The notes: generated by a model from the sequence alone, not told the origin. Positions 1-9,182 are shown, counted from the stretch's first letter. The stretch is DNA of 32,490 nucleotides from an uncultured Pelagibacteraceae bacterium (GCA_902530215.1 CABZZR010000009.1:1-32490), one strand, 5' to 3'. Program-made: numbers and translations.

Positions 1-833
1 TAAACCCAGGTCTTTATATAGTTTCTACACCGATTGGCAACTTAGAAGATATATCTAGTAGGGCACTCAAGGTTTTAAATGAATCCCATGCTATATTTTG
101 TGAAGATACAAGAAGATCTCTTAAATTGTTGAATCACTATAAAATAAACAAAAGCCTTTATCCTTGTCATAAATTTATTGAAAAAAAAGTTTCTGAAAAA
201 ATAATTCAAACTATTAAAGAAGGAAAAATTGTTTCATTAATTTCTGACGCCGGAACACCATCAATATCTGATCCTGGGCAAATAGTTGTTAACAGCTGTT
301 TAAACAATAATATAGATGTAATACCAATCCCAGGACCTTCAGCAGTTAATTCTGCTGTAAGCATTTCAGGTTTCGATGAAAAGTATTTATTTTATGGCTT
401 TTTACCTAAAAAAAAAAATGAAATAAATAAAGTGTTACAAGAGCTTAGTAATTTAAATTTTTCAATAGTTTTTTTTGCACCAACTAATTCAGTCAATAAT
501 TATTTAAGTTATTTTAAAAAGTTTTTTCAAGAAAGAAAAATTTTAATAGCCAAGGAAATGACAAAAAAGTTTGAAAGTTTTTATAGAGGTAATATTAAAG
601 ACATCAAATCATTTGATAATGATGTAAAAGGAGAATTTACAATAGTAATTTCCAACAGAAAAGTTGAAAAAAATAATTCAAAGAAAATCGACGAATCAGT
701 TAAAATTAAAATAAAAAATTTATTAAAAAAGTACAGTACCAAAGATGTTGTTGAAATTGTATCAAAAACAGAAAATTTGCCAAAAAACGCAATATATAAA
801 ACATGTTTAACCATAATCAAAAAATTAAAATAA
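1..833 (+). CDS. rsmI: 16S rRNA (cytidine-1402-2'-O)-methyltransferase, 5' end outside window
   Basis: RsmI methylates the 2'-O of C1402 in 16S rRNA, in the decoding centre, using S-adenosylmethionine. The reading frame is open from the window edge (codons begin at base 3), so the start lies upstream. The 276 residues present are close to the family's usual 280-290, so only a few residues are missing. Visible motifs are VSTPIGNLEDIS near the N-terminus, SDAGTPSISDPG in the middle and PIPGPSA, followed by FYGFLP, all typical of the tetrapyrrole-methylase fold of RsmI. The tail is Lys-rich and ends in a small helical domain. The last 31 bases overlap the start of the next gene, so the two are probably co-transcribed and translationally coupled. 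Identification is firm. Confidence 0.95.
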   Translation, partial: NPGLYIVSTPIGNLEDISSRALKVLNESHAIFCEDTRRSLKLLNHYKINKSLYPCHKFIEKKVSEKIIQTIKEGKIVSLISDAGTPSISDPGQIVVNSCLNNNIDVIPIPGPSAVNSAVSISGFDEKYLFYGFLPKKKNEINKVLQELSNLNFSIVFFAPTNSVNNYLSYFKKFFQERKILIAKEMTKKFESFYRGNIKDIKSFDNDVKGEFTIVISNRKVEKNNSKKIDESVKIKIKNLLKKYSTKDVVEIVSKTENLPKNAIYKTCLTIIKKLK

Positions 834-1417
834 ATTATTTTTACTTCTTTTTAATAGCCATTTTTTTAAGTGGGTGTGTAGGATCTTCTTCAATTGGAGT
901 TTTTGGTTCGGGGGTTAGTGTTGCTATAGATCCAAGAACATTAGGAACACAAATTGATGACTCTATTATGCAAAAAAGTATAAGCACTAGGTTAGCGCTA
1001 ATTGACAAAAAATATATCTTAAGTGTTTCTACGAAAGTATTAGATGGAAGAATTTATTTAAGTGGTAAGGTAAATGAACCTGAAGAAAAATTAAAAATTA
1101 CAAAAATAGCGTGGGAAACTGACGGTGCCAGATCAGTTAAAAATAACATAAGAATAAAAGGAAATTTTTCATTTAAAAACTCAGCTAAAGACGTTTTAAT
1201 TACGACCCAATTAAGAGCTGCATTTATCCTCAACAAAGAAATATCAGCAGCAAATTTTAATTTAGATACTATAAACCAAAAAATTTACATATTTGGAATT
1301 GCGAAAGATAAAAATGAAGTTGATGAAATTATGAAAGAAAGTAAACAAATTGCATATGTTAAAGATGTTATTCCTAGTATAATTTTGGTTTCAGAATTAA
1401 GTAGGCAAAAAAATTAA
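803..1417 (+). CDS. BON-domain outer-membrane lipoprotein (DolP/OsmY-like)
   Basis: A 204-residue exported lipoprotein. Residues about 10-24 form a hydrophobic signal segment ending in the lipobox LSGC, with the lipidated cysteine at residue 25. After it come two BON-like repeats (about 55-120 and 125-200), recognised by the pattern of a short amphipathic helix, a 'DGRIYLSGKV' strand and a 'VKDV' strand. BON proteins bind phospholipid or stabilise the envelope. The family member DolP (YraP) sits at the same place after rsmI in many proteobacteria. The ATG lies inside the end of rsmI and gives a sensible signal peptide. The stop codon directly abuts the stop of the convergent malic enzyme gene, leaving no room for a terminator. 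The exact role is inferred from family and position only. Confidence 0.8.
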   Translation: MFNHNQKIKINYFYFFLIAIFLSGCVGSSSIGVFGSGVSVAIDPRTLGTQIDDSIMQKSISTRLALIDKKYILSVSTKVLDGRIYLSGKVNEPEEKLKITKIAWETDGARSVKNNIRIKGNFSFKNSAKDVLITTQLRAAFILNKEISAANFNLDTINQKIYIFGIAKDKNEVDEIMKESKQIAYVKDVIPSIILVSELSRQKN

Positions 1418-3715
1418 CTAATTTTTTCTATTCTTTTTATAATCAATTATTTCAGAAGAATACGCTGCAACTGAAGCTAAATTTAAAATATCACTTGTTG
1501 ATGATCTAAGTGGTGCTATTTCAATTGCCTCTCCCAAGCCTACCAATAAAGGGCCCACCACTTTTACAGCACTCAAGCTTTTCATTAATTTATAAGATAT
1601 TGCTGCGCTATGTTTTCCTGGCATGACAAGCACGTTTGCATTGCCAACAATTTCTGAAAAGGGATAAAGTTCTTTGTATTCTTCGTTTAAAGCTACATCT
1701 GGTTGCATTTCCCCATCAAATTTAAAATCAACTTTCTTCTCTTTTAGTATTTCAATTGCTTCTCTCAAATTTTTTGTTGCTTTAGTTTTTGGAGTACCAA
1801 AAGTTGAATGGGAAAGAAGAGCAACTTTTGGATCAAAACCAAATAATCTAGCTACTCTAGCGCAAGACATTGCTATTTGAGCGAGCTGATCAGCAGAAGG
1901 TATCTCATGAACCGTAATATCAGCTACAAAAACAGTTCTACCTCTGTTTACCATGATATTTAGACCAAATATTATTTCTCCTGACCGCGGATCCACGACA
2001 CGTTTAACCTTATCCAAAGTAGATGTATATCGTCTTGTATTGCCACTTACCATTGCATCTGCATCTCCGCAAGAAACCATGCAAGTCCCCCAAACCACTC
2101 TATCGTTTCTAACTAAACGATCACAATCTCTTTCTAATAAACCTTCTTTTCTTTGCATTTTTTCATAAAGAAAATGTGCATATTTCTTTCTTTTATCATT
2201 ATCTGTAGAATTAATTATTTCTATTTTATAATTTTCATCCAAACCTATTTCCTTTAACTTTTCTTTAACAATTTCTTTTTTTGCTATTAATATTGGGTGT
2301 CCAAGTCCATTATTTTTAAAAGCTATAGCAGCTTTTAACGTATTTTCATCTTCACCATCTGCAAATACTACTCTTTTTTTATTTTTCTTTATTTGAGAAT
2401 TAATACCTTGCATTATTGTTACAGATGGATCTAACCTTTGTCTTAATTGTTCTTTATATAATTCTAAATCATCAATTTTTTTTCTAGCTACACCTGTTTC
2501 CATTGCTGCTTTTGCCACTGATATAGGTATTACACTAATCAATCTTGGATCAAATGTAGATGGTATTATGTATTCTTTTCCATATTTTGGTCTTTCTCCA
2601 CCCATTGCGGCCGCTACTTCATCAGGAACGTTTTCTCTTGCAAGTTCTGCAATTGCATGTGCGGCTGCTACTTTCATTTCTTCATTTATAGTTTTGGCTC
2701 TTACATCTAATGCGCCTCTAAAAATATATGGAAACCCAATTAAATTATTTACCTGGTTAGGATAGTCAGATCTACCAGTTGCTACTATTGCATCACTTCT
2801 TACCTCATGAACATCTTCAGGTTTAATTTCAGGATCTGGATTTGCGCAAGCAAAAATTATAGGATTTTTTGCCATTGATTTTACCATTTCTTTACTTACA
2901 ACATTTTTTGCAGATAACCCCAAAAATACATCAGCACCTTTTATTGCCTCACTTAATGTTCTTAATTTTGTATCTATTGCATGAGCTGATTTCCATTGAT
3001 CTAGATTATCTCTTCCTTGGTATAAAACTCCTTTTGTATCTAACATAATTATGTTCTCATTAGGTACACCATTACTTTTAAATAAATTGGTACAAGCAAT
3101 GGCTGACGCACCAGCACCATTAACAACTATTTTTATATTTTTAATAGATTTTCCAGATATATCCAAAGCATTAATAAGAGCTGCTAGAGTTATTATTGCT
3201 GTTCCATGTTGATCATCATGAAATATTGGTATGTCTAATTTTTCTTTTAATTTTTGTTCTATTATAAAACAATCTGGCGCAGCTATATCTTCTAAATTTA
3301 TACCTCCAAAACTTTTCCCTAAACTAGAGATACAATTAATAATTTCTTTTGAGTCTGATGAGTCAATTTCTAAATCTATCGCATCTATATCAGCAAATCT
3401 TTTAAATAAAACTGCCTTACCTTCCATGACAGGTTTTGAAGCTAAAGCACCTAAATTACCCAAACCTAAAATTGCAGACCCATTACTTATAACAGCTACT
3501 AAATTACCTTTAGTGGTGTAGTCATATGCAGCGTCAGGATTTTCAGCAATTACTTTGACTGGTGCAGCAACACCAGGAGAGTATGCTAATGCCAAATCTC
3601 TTTTGCTCGTCATTGGCTTAGAAGAAAGAATTTCTATCTTTCCTGATTTCCCACTATTATGGTAATCAAGTGCTTCTTGGTCTGTATATCTTTCTATTTT
3701 GGACTTTTTCTTCAT
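1418..3715 (-). CDS. maeB: NADP-dependent malic enzyme with C-terminal phosphotransacetylase-like domain
   Basis: MaeB oxidatively decarboxylates malate to pyruvate, linking the TCA cycle to pyruvate and NADPH supply. From the ATG at 3715 the protein has 765 residues, the usual size of the MaeB fusion. Residues 1-430 are the malic enzyme part: the YSPGVAAP motif at about 45-52, FHDDQHGT near 165-172 (metal and substrate site) and the nucleotide-binding GAGASA near 200-205. From about 435 a phosphate-acetyltransferase-like domain follows. In characterised MaeB proteins that domain is regulatory and not catalytic. A longer reading frame begins at 3766, but the extra 17 residues would run over the murJ promoter region, so 3715 is preferred. 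Divergent from murJ, convergent with the BON lipoprotein. Confidence 0.95.
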   Translation of the reverse strand: MKKKSKIERYTDQEALDYHNSGKSGKIEILSSKPMTSKRDLALAYSPGVAAPVKVIAENPDAAYDYTTKGNLVAVISNGSAILGLGNLGALASKPVMEGKAVLFKRFADIDAIDLEIDSSDSKEIINCISSLGKSFGGINLEDIAAPDCFIIEQKLKEKLDIPIFHDDQHGTAIITLAALINALDISGKSIKNIKIVVNGAGASAIACTNLFKSNGVPNENIIMLDTKGVLYQGRDNLDQWKSAHAIDTKLRTLSEAIKGADVFLGLSAKNVVSKEMVKSMAKNPIIFACANPDPEIKPEDVHEVRSDAIVATGRSDYPNQVNNLIGFPYIFRGALDVRAKTINEEMKVAAAHAIAELARENVPDEVAAAMGGERPKYGKEYIIPSTFDPRLISVIPISVAKAAMETGVARKKIDDLELYKEQLRQRLDPSVTIMQGINSQIKKNKKRVVFADGEDENTLKAAIAFKNNGLGHPILIAKKEIVKEKLKEIGLDENYKIEIINSTDNDKRKKYAHFLYEKMQRKEGLLERDCDRLVRNDRVVWGTCMVSCGDADAMVSGNTRRYTSTLDKVKRVVDPRSGEIIFGLNIMVNRGRTVFVADITVHEIPSADQLAQIAMSCARVARLFGFDPKVALLSHSTFGTPKTKATKNLREAIEILKEKKVDFKFDGEMQPDVALNEEYKELYPFSEIVGNANVLVMPGKHSAAISYKLMKSLSAVKVVGPLLVGLGEAIEIAPLRSSTSDILNLASVAAYSSEIIDYKKNRKN

Positions 3716-3738
3716 TTGAAAAGCAAGTATCTTATAAT
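3710..3738 (+). promoter_or_regulatory. Putative promoter of murJ
   Basis: A perfect TATAAT sits at 3733-3738 on the plus strand, 29 bases before the murJ ATG. The -35 region is weak (near 3710-3715, no good TTGACA). The box overlaps the proposed maeB -10 on the opposite strand, so the two promoters would be mutually exclusive. Confidence 0.35.
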
Positions 3739-3766
3739 TGTCACAAAAATATGGCTCACATGTCAA
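3737..3766 (-). promoter_or_regulatory. Putative promoter of maeB
   Basis: On the minus strand a perfect TTGACA lies at 3766-3761. With an 18-base spacer comes GACAAT at 3742-3737 (4 of 6 to TATAAT). Transcription would begin near 3730, giving a leader of about 15 bases before the maeB ATG. Based on motif match only, in a 52-base gap that must hold promoters for both directions. Confidence 0.35.
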
Positions 3767-3767
3767 G

Positions 3768-5294
3768 ATGAACTTAATAGCTTCAACATCTACATTTAGC
3801 TTTTTTACATTAATAAGCAGAATTCTAGGCTATGTCAGGGATATTTTGATAGCAATTTTTTTAGGCACGAGTATTTTTGCAGATGTTTTTTTTGTAGCAT
3901 TTAGACTTCCCAATACATTCAGAAGACTATTCGCTGAGGGTACTTTTAATGCAGCCTTTATACCCAGCTATGCAGGTGAGCTAGCCCAAAGCAAAAAAAA
4001 AGCTAACCACTTTGCAAGTAATGTTTTTAATTTACTTTTTTTAATTTTACTTTTTTTAGTCTTTATTGCAGAAATTTTTATGCCACAACTTATATACTTG
4101 ATAGCACCAGGATTTTATTCAAATCCTGAAAAAATAAGCTTAGCTATAGATTTGAGTAGAATTACTTTCCCTTTTTTATTGTTTATTAGTTTAGCATCCT
4201 TTTTTTCAGCAATACTAAATTCTTATAATAAATTTGCCGTCGCCGCAGCTGCACCAATAGTTTTAAATTTAATTTTAATAGGAGCTTTATTTTTTTCAAA
4301 ATGGTTAAATTTATCCAACGTACATGTATTGTCTTATGCAATTTCTTTATCTGGTTTTTTACAATTATTAATTTTATTTTTTTTTGTAAGAAGGAATTTT
4401 ACCCCCTTTTTAAGTTTAAAAATAATTCTTGATAAGAAAGTAAAGTTTTTTTTTAATAAATTACTTCCAAGTATTTTTTCCTCTGGCGTAACCCAAATAA
4501 ATATTCTAGTTGGCACAATTATAGCTTCGTTTCAAGCAGGTGCTGTATCTTATCTTTATTATGCAGATAGAGTTTATCAAATTAATCTCGCAATAGCTGG
4601 TATTGCAGTTGGAACAGTTATGCTTCCACAGCTTTCAAAATATATTAAGAAACAAAACGTTAAAAAAATAACCCACTTACAAAATAGAGCAATAGAACTT
4701 TGTTTGTTTTTATCAATACCTGCTGCTACAGGATTATTTTTAGCTTCAAATGAAATTATTACTGCTTTGTTTGGATATGGTTCTTTTAATGATGTTAGTG
4801 TGGAAAATACAGCTCTTGCCCTAACCTTTTTTGCCTTTGGAGTTCCAGCTTTTTCAATATTAAAAATTTTTTCAAATTTCTTTTTTGCAAGAGATAATAC
4901 TAAATTACCTTTTCATTTATCAATTATTTCTGTAGCCATAAATATTTTAATTAGTGTCTCTTTTTTTAACAAAATAGGATTTATTATAATACCGATAGCT
5001 ACATCAATTTCATCTTGGATAAACGTTTTTATGCATTATTATTTTATTAGAAAAAGAAACTTTCACAGTTTTGATAAAACTTTTATCTATAAATTACCCA
5101 GAATGATATTATCAGTGGTTGTAATGGGTTTTATTTTATATTTATTATTAGGCCTATTTTCTGATAAATTTAATTATAATGAAAGTTGGAAATCTATTTA
5201 CTTATTTATTATAGTAACAATAAGTGTAATAGTTTATTTTTTGATTTCAAACTTTTCAGGAGCTTTCAAATTTAAAGAAATTAAATTAAATTAA
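3768..5294 (+). CDS. murJ: Lipid II flippase MurJ (MviN)
   Basis: MurJ moves the peptidoglycan precursor lipid II from the cytoplasmic to the periplasmic face of the inner membrane. The protein has 508 residues and is almost wholly hydrophobic, with spacing consistent with 14 membrane segments. The family signature RLPNTFRRLFAEG is at residues 46-58, followed by the usual FNAAFIP. The N-terminal segment contains the expected SRILGYVRD. An upstream ATG at 3738 would add ten residues without family support and would consume the divergent promoter region, so 3768 is chosen. trpS follows after nine bases. In many alphaproteobacteria mutS and glnD lie between maeB and murJ, and neither is here. 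Confidence 0.95.
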   Translation: MNLIASTSTFSFFTLISRILGYVRDILIAIFLGTSIFADVFFVAFRLPNTFRRLFAEGTFNAAFIPSYAGELAQSKKKANHFASNVFNLLFLILLFLVFIAEIFMPQLIYLIAPGFYSNPEKISLAIDLSRITFPFLLFISLASFFSAILNSYNKFAVAAAAPIVLNLILIGALFFSKWLNLSNVHVLSYAISLSGFLQLLILFFFVRRNFTPFLSLKIILDKKVKFFFNKLLPSIFSSGVTQINILVGTIIASFQAGAVSYLYYADRVYQINLAIAGIAVGTVMLPQLSKYIKKQNVKKITHLQNRAIELCLFLSIPAATGLFLASNEIITALFGYGSFNDVSVENTALALTFFAFGVPAFSILKIFSNFFFARDNTKLPFHLSIISVAINILISVSFFNKIGFIIIPIATSISSWINVFMHYYFIRKRNFHSFDKTFIYKLPRMILSVVVMGFILYLLLGLFSDKFNYNESWKSIYLFIIVTISVIVYFLISNFSGAFKFKEIKLN

Positions 5295-5303
5295 ATTTAG
5301 CAT

Positions 5304-6314
5304 ATGAAAAAAAAAAGAGTATTTTCAGGAGTTCAACCAACTGGAAATTTACATTTAGGAAATTATCTGGGTGCTATAGATAATTTTGTTAATTTGCAAA
5401 ATAAATTTGAATGTATCTACTGTGTTGTCGATCTTCATGCCATAACAAATCATCAAGACCCAAAGCAGTTAAAATCAAATATTTTAGAAACGGTTGCTAG
5501 TTTTGTTGCATCAGGATTAAGTACAGAAAAAAATATTATATTTAACCAAGCTAGCGTTGCAGCACATAGCGAACTAGCCTGGATTTTTAATTGTGTTTCA
5601 AGGATAGGCTGGATGAATCGAATGACACAATTTAAAGAAAAGGCCGGATCAAATAAAGAAAATGCTAGTGTTGGCCTGCTTGTTTATCCAAATTTAATGG
5701 CAGCCGATATTCTTATTTACAAAGCCACCCATGTGCCAGTAGGCGAAGATCAAAAACAACATTTAGAATTAACAAGAGATATAGCAAAAAAATTTAATAA
5801 TGATTTTAAATGTAAAGATTTTTTTCCAATAGTAGAACCATTAATATCAAAAGATATACCAAGAGTTATGAGTTTAAGGAACGGAAAAAAGAAAATGAGC
5901 AAGTCAGACGATTCTGACTATAGCAGAATTAATTTAAAAGATGATAAAGATTTAATTAATCTAAAAATTAAAAAAGCTACAACAGATGCAGACTCAATTC
6001 CTTCTGAAATTTCTGGTTTAAAAGATAGAGCCGAAGCAAAAAACCTATTATCAATATATGCAAGCATAAACAAAACTAATTTGGAAAAAGTTCTAAAAGA
6101 TTTTGGAGGTAAAAATTTTTCAACTCTTAAGAGTAGTTTAAGTGAGACAATAATAGAAAAAATTTGCCCTATAGGAAAAGAAATTACAAAATTATTGCAA
6201 GATGAAAAATATTTAACAACAATTCTAAAAAAGGGTACAAATAAAGCAGATTTAATTGCTAAAGAAAATATAAAAGAAATTTACAACTTAATAGGTCTAA
6301 CAAAGTTCACTTGA
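5304..6314 (+). CDS. trpS: Tryptophanyl-tRNA synthetase
   Basis: Charges tRNA-Trp with tryptophan in the cytoplasm. A class I synthetase of 336 residues, normal for the bacterial enzyme. The ATP-binding HLGN (HIGH-type) motif is at residues 17-20 after FSGVQPTG, and KMSKS is at 197-201. The region VGEDQKQHLELTRDIA, which shapes the active site, is intact. It follows murJ with a nine-base gap, an order (murJ-trpS) that is conserved in alphaproteobacteria. There is no sign of a trp-responsive leader, so it is probably expressed as a downstream gene of the murJ unit. Confidence 0.97.
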   Translation: MKKKRVFSGVQPTGNLHLGNYLGAIDNFVNLQNKFECIYCVVDLHAITNHQDPKQLKSNILETVASFVASGLSTEKNIIFNQASVAAHSELAWIFNCVSRIGWMNRMTQFKEKAGSNKENASVGLLVYPNLMAADILIYKATHVPVGEDQKQHLELTRDIAKKFNNDFKCKDFFPIVEPLISKDIPRVMSLRNGKKKMSKSDDSDYSRINLKDDKDLINLKIKKATTDADSIPSEISGLKDRAEAKNLLSIYASINKTNLEKVLKDFGGKNFSTLKSSLSETIIEKICPIGKEITKLLQDEKYLTTILKKGTNKADLIAKENIKEIYNLIGLTKFT

Positions 6315-6345
6315 TAAGTTTATTTTAGTATTATAGTAATTAACT

Positions 6346-6915
6346 ATGATGGTTGAAACTGAACACACTCCAAATCCCGAAACTCTTAAATTTTTGCCTG
6401 GCAAAATAGTTTCTGAAATAGGACCAGTTGAATTTAATAAAGGCAATAATCAAGATAATAAAGATGTACCTTTAGCAAAAAGTATATTGTCATTAAAAGG
6501 TATCGACATGGTTTTTTTTGGCGAAAACTTCATTACCGTTAAAAAAGAAAAGAACTTTCAATGGGATGATTTAAAACATGGAATTATAGCTGAGATTAAC
6601 GACTATTATTCAAGAGGCAACGAGGTTGTTTTAAAAAAGACAGATAAAAAAACTTCAAGTTCAGAAAAAAATTCATCTAATGAAACCGTAAATAAAATAA
6701 ATGAAATTTTAGATAGTAAAGTTAGGCCTGCTGTTGCAAGAGATGGCGGCGATATAAAATTTAAATCATTTGAAAATGGAGTAGTAAAAGTAGAACTTAA
6801 AGGGAGCTGTTCTGGATGTCCCAGTTCAGTTTTAACGTTAAAGCAGGGAGTACAAAATTTGCTATGTCATTATATTCCTGAGGTTAAATCTGTAGAGGCA
6901 ATACCTGATAAATGA
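6346..6915 (+). CDS. Nfu-type iron-sulfur cluster scaffold/carrier
   Basis: A 189-residue protein with the two-domain plan of Nfu carriers. Residues 1-88 are the Nfu N-terminal domain (begins ETEHTPNPETLKFLPG), then a Ser/Lys-rich linker (about 97-115). Residues 116-187 are the NifU C-terminal domain with the cluster-binding Cys-x-x-Cys at C155 and C158. Such proteins receive Fe-S clusters from the SUF or ISC machinery and hand them to clients. MiaB, encoded downstream, is a 4Fe-4S client type, though no direct link is shown. Two ATGs stand in tandem at 6346 and 6349 and either could be used. The stop overlaps the next start by four bases (ATGA), which indicates coupling. The 31-base gap before it holds no clear promoter. 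Confidence 0.93.
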   Translation: MMVETEHTPNPETLKFLPGKIVSEIGPVEFNKGNNQDNKDVPLAKSILSLKGIDMVFFGENFITVKKEKNFQWDDLKHGIIAEINDYYSRGNEVVLKKTDKKTSSSEKNSSNETVNKINEILDSKVRPAVARDGGDIKFKSFENGVVKVELKGSCSGCPSSVLTLKQGVQNLLCHYIPEVKSVEAIPDK

Positions 6916-8117
6916 AAAAAAATTTTACATCTTATAGAGAACAATTACTCTATTTAGCTAAAGTTTATGGAGTTGTTGAGATTAAAAGTTATGCAAATGC
7001 AAAAAAAAGATTATCCACATCTCAGTTAGAATTAATTTTAATTAAGAATAAAATAAAACTTCCTTTAAATAGATTAAATAGCAAATTAATAGCTAAATTG
7101 GAATTAAGAGAAAAATCAATCACCAATGTCTGGTTGTCTCTATTTTTTATTGTATTTTTAGCAGGTTTTATTACTAGTAGACCTTACATTAAAAAAATTG
7201 TGAATGAAGTTAAATTTACTTACGTTGCAGAAGAATACAAACAAATAGATAAGGACAGCAAAAAAGTAGTAAAAAAAAATAAAAAAGTAGATAAAGATAA
7301 AGAAAAGAAAATTACAAAACCAGAAAATGACAATACAATTAGCCTGAATGTCCAAACCACGATTAATTTATTTACTGATTTAGAATATGATCTAAAAAAA
7401 ATCCGTAATGGACAGCAAGTTAAGCCAGTATACTTTACCAAACTACCCAAAGATATCAAATCGTTGGGGGATACATCACAAAAAAAGAATTTATTTATTC
7501 AGATAGTTTTACCTTTAATCTTGGCTGAAAATACTAAAATACTAGAGGATAGAAAAAAGTTATTTAAAATTTTAAACAAAAATTTCAATACAATTGGTGA
7601 AAGAATTTGGTTAAAAAGAAGATTTAAAGAATACAAAGTTGAAGACTCTGATTTAGCAGAACTCAAGACAAGAATGGATATCATTCCAGCATCTATAGCT
7701 ATCGCACAGGCAGCTAAAGAAAGTGGGTGGGGAACATCTAGATTTGCATTAGAAGGAAATGCATTGTTTGGCCAGTGGACTTGGAGTAAATCTGCTGGTA
7801 TTGAGCCAATAGATAAGGACGAAGACAAAAGTCATAAAATTCTGGCATTTCAAATTTTAAGGGCTTCAGTTAAGGCGTATAAAAACAATCTTAATACTCA
7901 CAAGGGTTATAAGGAATTTAGAGAAGCAAGAGCAAAATTAAGACAAGAAGAAAAAAAAATAAATGGACTTGAACTTACCAAACATCTAGATCGTTATGCC
8001 GCAACAGGCAGGGAATATACCAAGATAATAGAAAAAATTATTGTACAAAATGATTTAACCGATTTTGATAATGCCAAGTTGTTATCAACGAAATCTAAAA
8101 AAGGTGTTTCTCTATAG
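6912..8117 (+). CDS. Bax-like membrane-anchored peptidoglycan glucosaminidase
   Basis: A 401-residue protein with one membrane segment at about 72-88, so it is anchored with the bulk in the periplasm. Residues 1-70 form a short cytoplasmic region without a recognised domain. Residues about 110-138 are a Lys/Asp-rich linker. From about 245 to 390 there is a glucosaminidase (Bax/FlgJ-type) domain: AQAAKESGWGTSRFALEGNALFGQW, in two parts, includes the expected catalytic Glu at residue 270. The family cleaves N-acetylglucosaminyl bonds of peptidoglycan. It begins within the nfu stop (ATGA) and ends three bases from the convergent deacetylase gene, so two predicted envelope glycan-processing enzymes are side by side. 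Assignment to the Bax group is firm; the biological role is inferred. Confidence 0.88.
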   Translation: MKKNFTSYREQLLYLAKVYGVVEIKSYANAKKRLSTSQLELILIKNKIKLPLNRLNSKLIAKLELREKSITNVWLSLFFIVFLAGFITSRPYIKKIVNEVKFTYVAEEYKQIDKDSKKVVKKNKKVDKDKEKKITKPENDNTISLNVQTTINLFTDLEYDLKKIRNGQQVKPVYFTKLPKDIKSLGDTSQKKNLFIQIVLPLILAENTKILEDRKKLFKILNKNFNTIGERIWLKRRFKEYKVEDSDLAELKTRMDIIPASIAIAQAAKESGWGTSRFALEGNALFGQWTWSKSAGIEPIDKDEDKSHKILAFQILRASVKAYKNNLNTHKGYKEFREARAKLRQEEKKINGLELTKHLDRYAATGREYTKIIEKIIVQNDLTDFDNAKLLSTKSKKGVSL

Positions 8118-8120
8118 TTG

Positions 8121-9182
8121 CTATTTTTCTCCAACGACAAATTGTATCCCTAACCAGCGCCAAGAACTATCTTTGTCTTTTAAAGAACAATTAATTCTAC
8201 CTCTTTCTCCAACAAATTTATCTTCTAACAAAAATTTAATTTTGTATTCATTTATAAATTGAATCTTAGATTTGTGCCAATTTCCACCCTCATTTGAAAA
8301 GCAATTAATATTTTTAATATTAATTAGATCAGGATAGAAAGTAATTTCAACAATTGGAGGATTGTTATCTTTAGATAAATATTTGTCTTCCGGTATAATT
8401 TTTTTATGTGGAAATGGAAGAGTGTTTATAATTGTTTTAAATCTTTTTAAATTTCCATATTTCTCATTTATTGAATATCTAGGTAATTCAAATTTATCGT
8501 GTGTAATATCTATTACTCCAGAATGTTGACCAAATGCAAATTCAAACTTCATTTCATTAACGACTTCTTTAAATTGATCACTGTATTCGCCAAAAGGATA
8601 GGAAAAAAATTTCGGTGAAAAATTTATTTTTTCTCGGAAAAGTTTATCAGCTTTCATTAGGTCTTTTAAAATTTCGGTTTTATTTTTTTCAACCAAGTAA
8701 CCATGTGTATGACTGTGATTTCCAATTAAACCTAAGTTACTATTTTTTATTTCTTTAATTTCATCCCAACTCATATATCCATTTGATCCAACGGTTTCAG
8801 TATTTACAAAAAGAATAAATGGTATCTTTTCTTTTCTTAAAATTGGCCAAGCATGTTTGTAAAAAGATGTAAAAGCATCATCAATTGTTAATAAAAATAC
8901 TTTCTCTACGTTATTTTCCAAATTTTTTTTAAAATTATTAGGGTGTATAAATTTATGATTTAGTAGTTTGATTTCACTTATATGTTTTTTAAATATTTCT
9001 ATTTCTATATTGGTTGAAGGATATTTATTTTCATCAAATCTGTGGTACATAAGAGCAGTAATGCCTTTATTTTTATCTAAATTATAATTAATTTCACTTA
9101 TTGATTTATTTGATAATAATAAGATTAAAAAGAGAATTAAAATTATGAATTTTTTATCTATTGATTTTAGCAATTTTTGCAC
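8121..9182 (-). CDS. Exported polysaccharide deacetylase (NodB/CE4 type)
   Basis: From the GTG at 9182 the protein has 353 residues: a positively charged start, a hydrophobic export segment (IILILFLILLL) and a NodB-type domain. Catalytic motif 1 is TIDDA (TFDDG in most relatives; both Asp are kept), motif 2 is SHTH, and SYPFGEY matches the Arg/Pro motif. Family members remove acetyl groups from N-acetylglucosamine polymers. The C-terminal 90 residues look like a separate beta-rich domain without a recognised family. An upstream ATG at 9239 is possible but would put about 19 extra residues before the signal peptide and deepen the overlap with tsaB. TTG at 9173 is an alternative. All these starts lie inside the divergent tsaB, so the promoter must lie within tsaB. 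Confidence 0.82.
   Translation of the reverse strand: MQKLLKSIDKKFIILILFLILLLSNKSISEINYNLDKNKGITALMYHRFDENKYPSTNIEIEIFKKHISEIKLLNHKFIHPNNFKKNLENNVEKVFLLTIDDAFTSFYKHAWPILRKEKIPFILFVNTETVGSNGYMSWDEIKEIKNSNLGLIGNHSHTHGYLVEKNKTEILKDLMKADKLFREKINFSPKFFSYPFGEYSDQFKEVVNEMKFEFAFGQHSGVIDITHDKFELPRYSINEKYGNLKRFKTIINTLPFPHKKIIPEDKYLSKDNNPPIVEITFYPDLINIKNINCFSNEGGNWHKSKIQFINEYKIKFLLEDKFVGERGRINCSLKDKDSSWRWLGIQFVVGEK

Noticed and set aside
3716-3766. N-terminal extension of maeB to 3766, and of murJ back to 3738
   Set aside because: Both extensions have no family-like residues, overlap each other on opposite strands and would remove all promoter space. The ATGs at 3715 and 3768 fit the families.
7499-7828. 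109-codon open frame antisense to the Bax-like gene
   Set aside because: Lies wholly opposite a conserved glucosaminidase domain and shows no domain of its own.
8065-8262. 65-codon plus-strand frame spanning the end of the Bax-like gene and the deacetylase 3' end
   Set aside because: It spans two convergent real genes, has low-complexity Ser/Asn/Leu composition and no start signal.
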